Assembly (NCBI GenBank): GCA_963971575.1
Contig: OZ020611.1
Location: 178,376,071 to 178,440,070 of the forward strand
DNA: 64,000 nucleotides
Direction of reading: 5' to 3'
Source: Liopterus haemorrhoidalis
Lineage: Eukaryota; Arthropoda; Insecta; Coleoptera; Dytiscidae
Under the pieces are notes generated by a model, which was not told the DNA's origin, did not search any database, and saw only the letters and a list, made by a program, of their open reading frames with translations. Of the stretch, positions 59,200 to 64,000 are shown piece after piece (the stretch's first letter is position 1; each line of letters begins with the position of its first letter). The position numbers were made by a program, and so were the translations under genes.

Positions 59200-59301
59200 G
59201 ATGGGGTAACGAACGATAGGAACCTCAACCCTTTCGCTGCGGAACAAGAGCTTTCTTTATTTATCCGTAAATAATCATGGCAATACTCAGGTGCAAATTT
59301 T
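59200..59301 (+). repeat. repeat family X, copy C, proximal part
   Basis: ATCCGTAAATAATCATGGCAAT and GGTGCAAATT correspond to ATCCGTAAATGATTATGCCAAT and AGTGCAGATT in copy A (50475-50515). The unit resumes at 62402 on the other side of the 3.1-kb insertion. Confidence 0.7.
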
Positions 59302-60217
59302 AATTGGGTCATTCCATGTGAATTCCCCAAAGGCCTCCCACTCGACCCTTTCTAAATCTAATGAAATTTTGTAATAAAGTAGCCCTAGACCCCAAATGAA
59401 ATTGTGCAAAATATTAGAGCTCAATCTGCTTTGGTTCTTAAATAATAGGTCCATGTTCAATGGGCTCTCATCCCGTTAATGCTTACATATCGTAAAAAGA
59501 GCCAACTTTGACCCTTTATAAAATCACGTCTAGTGCCCAGAGAGGTGTGAAATTTGGCATACCTGGACAACTTTTGGTGCGGAATACAGTAGTGTAATCA
59601 AAAAAGTAGTTTGGGTAGCCATTCAGCTACCAATCCATGCTAAAATCACTGCCAAATTGTGTCGCGAGAAATTTGGACCCCAATTTGGAGACCAGTTACT
59701 CATTGCCAAAAGGTCTAAACGCCATGATTTTTTGCAACGATGTATAACAGGCACAATACTATGCAGTGCTGCAATAGCAACTCTGTTGTATTCATATGTC
59801 CAGAGATGGTCCACTTGAAAGTTGGCCAAAAACATTTTTTTTGCAAAACTAGCCAACTTTCAAGGCAAAATATCTCAATATGCGTCATTCCCAATTTGGT
59901 TTTGTATGACACCATTGGATAGAGCAGATTTTTCTGTACAATAGTAACTTTAATTTAGATTGGGATCTGAATTCCTAGTTCAGCCACAGGACTCTGAAAA
60001 TGACACTTTTATATGCGAGGCGTACTTATATTGTAGGCTATTGCAGGCTGTCAAATTCAGAGCATGGCAATTTGCAGAAGGCAAATTTATCCATTATTAG
60101 TGTAATCCTTGCTTTGATCCATGGTGGCTGAGCCACTACCAATGGGAGTGAGTATAGGTTGTCAAGTGACATTCAGAAGAACCACGCCATGGCTAGCAAT
60201 AGCACATGGCAATAAAC

Positions 60218-61279
60218 TAGTGCTGTCAGAAATCGACCTTGACGGAACCGGAACCGGTTCAAAAAAAAAACGGTTTCGGGTTTACCCGGTTTCGGAACCG
60301 GGTAATCGGAACCGGGTCATCGGAACCGGGTAATCGGAACCGGGTAATCGGAACCGGGTATCCGGAACCGGGTAATCGGATCCGGGTAACGCGAAAATTA
60401 CCAACCTGGTTTTACCCGAAAACCGAAACCGGGTACCCGAAAAACCAGTTTCGTTTCCCAGCACTAAAATTATCTCGCCTATGACTATGGCTAATAATTT
60501 AGGAAGTTCGCACTATTTTCTGTCCGACTTTATTTTATGGTTTCGATTCCCAGCATTTATTTTAATATATTTATGTTTACATTTTACTTAAATCAACATC
60601 GGGAATTTGTATTCATTCGAATTCCTCGGGTATTTTCCCGAACCCAGAACCGAGTATCCAATCTAGGAACTCGGAATCGCGTATCTGGAACCGGGTATTC
60701 GAAACCGGGTGTTTGATACCGGGTATCCGGAACCGGGAATTTGGAACCGGGTATTTGGAACCGGGTAATCGGAACCGGGTAATCGGAATCGGTTATCCGG
60801 GTAACGCGAAAATTACGAACCCGGTTTTACCCGAAAACCGGAACCGGGTACCCGAAAAACCAGTTTCGTTTCCCAGAACTAAAATTATCTCGCCTATGAC
60901 TATGGCTAAGAATTTAGGAAGTTCGCACTATTTTCTGTCCGACTTTATTTTATGGTTTCGATTCCCAGCATTCATTTTAATATATTTATGTTTACATTTT
61001 ACTTAAATCAACATCGGGAATTTGTATTCATTCGAATTCCTCGGGTATTTTCCCGAACCCAGAACCGAGTATCCAATCTAGGAACTCGGAATCGCGTATC
61101 TGGAACCGGGTATTCGAAACCGGGTGTTTGATACCGGGTATCCGGAACCGGGAATTTGGAAGCGGGTATTTGGAACCGGGTAATCGGAACCGGGTAATCG
61201 GAATCGGTTATCCGGGTAACGCGAAAATTACGAACCCGGAACCGGGTACCCGAAAAACCGGTTTCGGTTCCCAGCACTA
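60218..61279. mobile_element. 1,062-bp hAT element with GGAACCGGGTA repeats, nested
   Basis: CAATAAAC is duplicated exactly at 60210-60217 and 61280-61287. The element starts TAGTGCTG and ends CAGCACTA, perfect 8-base inverted termini. Both flanks are packed with GGAACCGGGTAATC-type units, the subterminal repeats seen in hAT elements. It lies in the core of the 3.1-kb long-inverted-repeat element. No transposase frame is present; it is non-autonomous. Confidence 0.92.
60466..61278 (+). repeat. 415-bp internal tandem duplication with (GGAACCGGGTA)n
   Basis: AAAATTATCTCGCCTATGAC begins at 60466 and again at 60881; the two ~400-base units are almost identical over their whole length, including TTAGGAAGTTCGCACTATTT and TCGGGTATTTTCCCGAACCC. 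The second is 17 bases shorter near its end. The minisatellite parts have units of ~14 bases. High identity implies a recent duplication inside the hAT element. Confidence 0.93.
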
Positions 61280-62401
61280 CAATAAACTAATGGACTCCTG
61301 ATCCATGACGTATCCGTAATCGAATTCAAATCAAATTATTTAACTAACTGAATACAGTAATTTCAAATTAGACCTGTAATACATTTATAGTAATATTGCT
61401 TTTTATTTATGTGTGTATTTATTGCAAGTAAATACACAAATAAGTAAACAGCAACGTTTGACCTGCTGACACGATACTACAAAGATGTAAAGATAAATAT
61501 AGAACAGGAACCTAAAATAGCACTGATTTTTAAATAATAATTCTGAATCCCACCCAAAAATGTTCTACCCAATGAAGCTTAAAATTTTTCCAATCAGTTT
61601 GGATATCAATTTGCTAGCAATCATGATCAGTGCACAAAGAAGGTATGGAGAGCTATAATTTGATTTTTTCATTATCGCAGCAAGGTATGTCATTTTCAGA
61701 GTCCTCTAGCTGAACTAGGGATTCAGATCCCAACCTAAATAAAAGTTACTCTTGTACAGAAAAATCTGCTCTATCCAATGGTGTCATTCAAAACCAAATT
61801 GAGAATGACGCATATTGAGATATTTTGCCTTGAAAGTTGGCTAGTTTTGCACAAAAAATTTTTTTGGCCATCCTTCAAGTGGGTCACCTCTGGACATATG
61901 GACACAACAGAGTTGCTATTGCATCACTGCATAATATTGTGCTTGTTATACATCGTTGCAAAAGATCATGGCGTTTAGACCTTTTGCTGACGAGTAAGTG
62001 GTCTCCAAATTGGAGTCCAAATTTCTCGCGACAAAATTTGGCAGTGATTTTAGCATGGGTGGATAGCTGAATGGCCACCCATACTGCTTTTTTGATTATA
62101 CTACGTTATTCTACACCAAAAGTGGTCCTGGTATGTAAAATTTCACACTCCTACAGGCAATAGAAGTGATTTAACAAAGGATCAAAGTTGGTAATTTTTG
62201 CGGTATTTACGCATGAATGGGACGAGAGCCCATTGAATATGGACCTGTTATTTAAGAACCAAAGCAGATTGAGCTCTAATATTTTGCAAAGTGTCATTTG
62301 GGGTCTAGTGCTATCTTAATACAAAATTTCATGGCATTTGGAGAGGGTCGAGTGGGAGCCATAGGTGTCTTTTTGGTGATTTGAGATGGAATGACCCAAT
62401 T

Positions 62402-62890
62402 CCTTTAACAAGTTCATATGTGAATAACGTTCTCTTCTTTTCAATGTATAAGCTATATTGAACATTGGCTAACTCTTGATATTTTGCCCAATTTATGACC
62501 TATATATGTACAATATGGTACAACAATTTTGTAGCAAATATTAGTTGTACTATACATATCCTACATGTTTACAATATTGGCTGTCTTTGAATATAGAACC
62601 CTGCTATCCTTGCCAATAATCGGGCAATATTACAGCCAATGTTGGTCCAATCAGGATGTGCTACAGGGGATCTTTTAACCATATATTACACCATAAATCA
62701 CGTATTATTTTAAATGTATGCACCTATTAACAAGCCACCAACTATCGCCACAGCATAGTCTGTTCACGCTATAGCTAGCCGAGAAAATTGTGAAGAAAAA
62801 CTGTATCGTGTGTTTGCTCTAACGATCCGGTATACCTGCACAAGTAACACTTTGTAGGTAGACCTGCGCAGATTTACCTGTACGTGTATA
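62402..62890 (+). repeat. repeat family X, copy C, distal part, with a ~300-bp insert
   Basis: CTTTAACAAGTTCATATGTG continues copy C exactly where copy A continues after its single target site. A further insert of about 300 bases (about 62442-62740) separates TTCTCTTCTTTTC from AACTATCGCCACAGCATAGTC, which are adjacent in copy A. The insert contains GAACATTGGCTA and an inverse TAGCCAATGTT-like block (ACAGCCAATGTTGG) but no clear duplication. The unit ends near CGTGTATAGCCGGCTTAA. Confidence 0.65.
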
Positions 62891-64000
62891 GCCGGCTTAA
62901 CCCTATTCTAGTACCTTATTTTCAAGTTCTGTTGAACATCTTTCAATCATCTTCAACATATCTATTCTTAAAACAAAATTATCTTTTATTACATTCGTTC
63001 AATTTAATTTGATGAATCAAATCAACAATCTATTCAGTGCTATCAATGTCGGTATTGGCCCGATATTGGTTTAATAAACACGCAATTCTAGATTGATTAC
63101 AGTAGAACAATTTAGTAGGTACTTTATTAAATTTGCCAGCATTCAATAACCGACATTCGAGGGTTTATTTACATTATGTGTTCAGGGTCATTATTGCATT
63201 GACTCACTGACATATGTTACCAATTATAGTAATAAACATTGTTTCTATAACTGTGAATGAATAACATGTTAAGTTAAGTGTTTGTTTTGTGGTTAAAAAA
63301 AGCAAGAACACATAATGGATCCTGGCCTCTATTAGCTTCTGTTTTGGGTCTGTCCAGTTTTTATCTTTTTGTTTTTAATCCCCAAATTTATACAGATCTG
63401 CTTTCATTTGATCTTTGTACCTAACTTCATGTTAAAGATAAAGATAAGGAAAAACGTGCCTAAGATGGTTTGCTGATTTTTACTAATTTATTCTTTCCAC
63501 GTGCGCTGCCTCTACAATTTATATCACAACACACATAAAACTAAATTCTTCTCTCTCGATGCCGAGCGTTTGTCGATTTCCTCACACACACTTGTGTCGT
63601 GCGTGTTGCGTTTGTAATATAAGATAAATAATATAAGGACTTGCAGCTTTAACGTGACTTCTGAACTATGTAAGTTCATTTTTACTATACAGTACATTAT
63701 ATATCACATTGCTCTAGCAATCAGGTTTAACAATCGAGCTGCTCAGGTGTTAAGTTGCATTTTTTAATAAGTTCAAATATGGATGTAAAACATGAATTAT
63801 GCTACTCCTGATAATTTATAAGAAATATTTGGTTGGTAGAACTGCGCGTTTTATTGTTCGTCACAATGTTATCAGTGGTACCTTACATGTTTATATCTTA
63901 TGTTTAAAACATTAATTAACATCTCAAAAGTATGTTTTTGTTGGTTATCTACACCCGAGCAGCTCAGTTATTATAATTAAATGTTACCTTAATATTTTAA
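62891..64000. other. AT-rich stretch, no gene seen
   Basis: No coding motifs, tRNA-like boxes or repeat structure were recognised before the window ends. Confidence 0.45.

Larger units (their letters stand above)
59306..62397. mobile_element. 3,092-bp element with ~700-bp terminal inverted repeats
   Basis: Left arm 59306-60003 and right arm 61689-62397 are inverted copies. The tips are GGGTCATTCCAT and ATGGAATGACCC. Matching inner blocks include CTCCCACTCGACCC, GAACCAAAGCAGATTGAGCT, AAATCACTGCCAAATT and AAAATCTGCTCTATCCAATG. AATT lies immediately outside both tips (59302-59305, 62398-62401), and copy A of family X shows a single AGTT at the same place, so this is a 4-bp target duplication. 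The core (about 600 bases excluding a nested hAT insert) has no transposase I can recognise. Similar short frames (66 and 77 codons) occur in both arms but diverge as non-coding DNA would. Superfamilies with 4-bp duplications include Sola, Chapaev and Ginger; the tip sequence does not let me choose. Confidence 0.9.

Noticed and set aside
60239..61277. Proline/arginine-rich frames through the GGAACCGGGTA region on both strands
   Set aside because: They are products of the minisatellite; both strands are open only because the repeat lacks stops.
59623..62070. Pairs of similar 66- and 77-codon frames in both arms of the 3.1-kb element
   Set aside because: The similarity follows from the inverted arms. 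The amino-acid changes between arms are frequent and two overlapping frames are equally 'conserved', as expected for non-coding DNA.

Overview
This window is intergenic or intronic DNA from an animal nuclear genome, most probably an insect. It is roughly 70% A+T. The evidence is eukaryotic throughout: non-LTR retrotransposon ends, Tc1/mariner, Tigger/pogo, hAT and Helitron remains, tRNA-derived SINEs with pol III A and B boxes, MITEs with clean target-site duplications (TSDs), and simple-sequence arrays. There is no operon-like packing, rRNA, functional tRNA or CRISPR array. I see no convincing host protein-coding gene. The only long open frame (270 codons, minus strand, 38.37-39.18 kb) is transposon-encoded. 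The species cannot be fixed from what is here; the element mix fits an insect, and a hemipteran-like one only at low confidence.

Layout. 0-9 kb: a 120-bp tandem duplication, a Tigger deletion derivative with a transposase C-terminus, a tRNA-like SINE on the minus strand, a DDE transposase scrap, small foldback MITEs and a ~367-bp tandem repeat. 9-16 kb: two of three copies of one tRNA-derived SINE, a LINE 3' end split by a TA-flanked MITE, and two TTAA-flanked MITEs. 16-28 kb: two LINE C-terminal scraps, a 217-bp foldback, a perfect (TAAA)46 array, a 99-bp duplication, the third SINE copy and a 329-bp hAT MITE. 28-37 kb: several minus-strand LINE relics including RT and a C-terminal zinc finger, a hAT derivative that keeps the transposase C-terminus, and an 855-bp element with CAGTGGCG-type ends. 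37-48 kb: a 1,630-bp Tc1-like element whose transposase spacing is DD38E, sitting in an older LINE; two copies of a LINE with RNase H, one ending in a (TAAC)n tail; a Tigger MITE; and a mariner-type helix-turn-helix scrap. 49-64 kb: a moderately repeated family (called X here) interrupted by a hAT derivative in one copy and by a 3,092-bp element with ~700-bp inverted arms in another, itself carrying a 1,062-bp hAT element; also a Helitron helicase end and a 616-bp palindrome.

How the parts relate. Nothing here forms a pathway; the organisation is nesting. Several insertions can be proven from this window alone, because a paralogous copy shows the empty site or because removing the insert restores a reading frame. 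The most notable items are the 3.1-kb long-inverted-repeat element with an apparent 4-bp TSD and no recognisable transposase, the nearly intact DD38E (Intruder-type) element, and the 616-bp palindrome that could fold into a long hairpin RNA.
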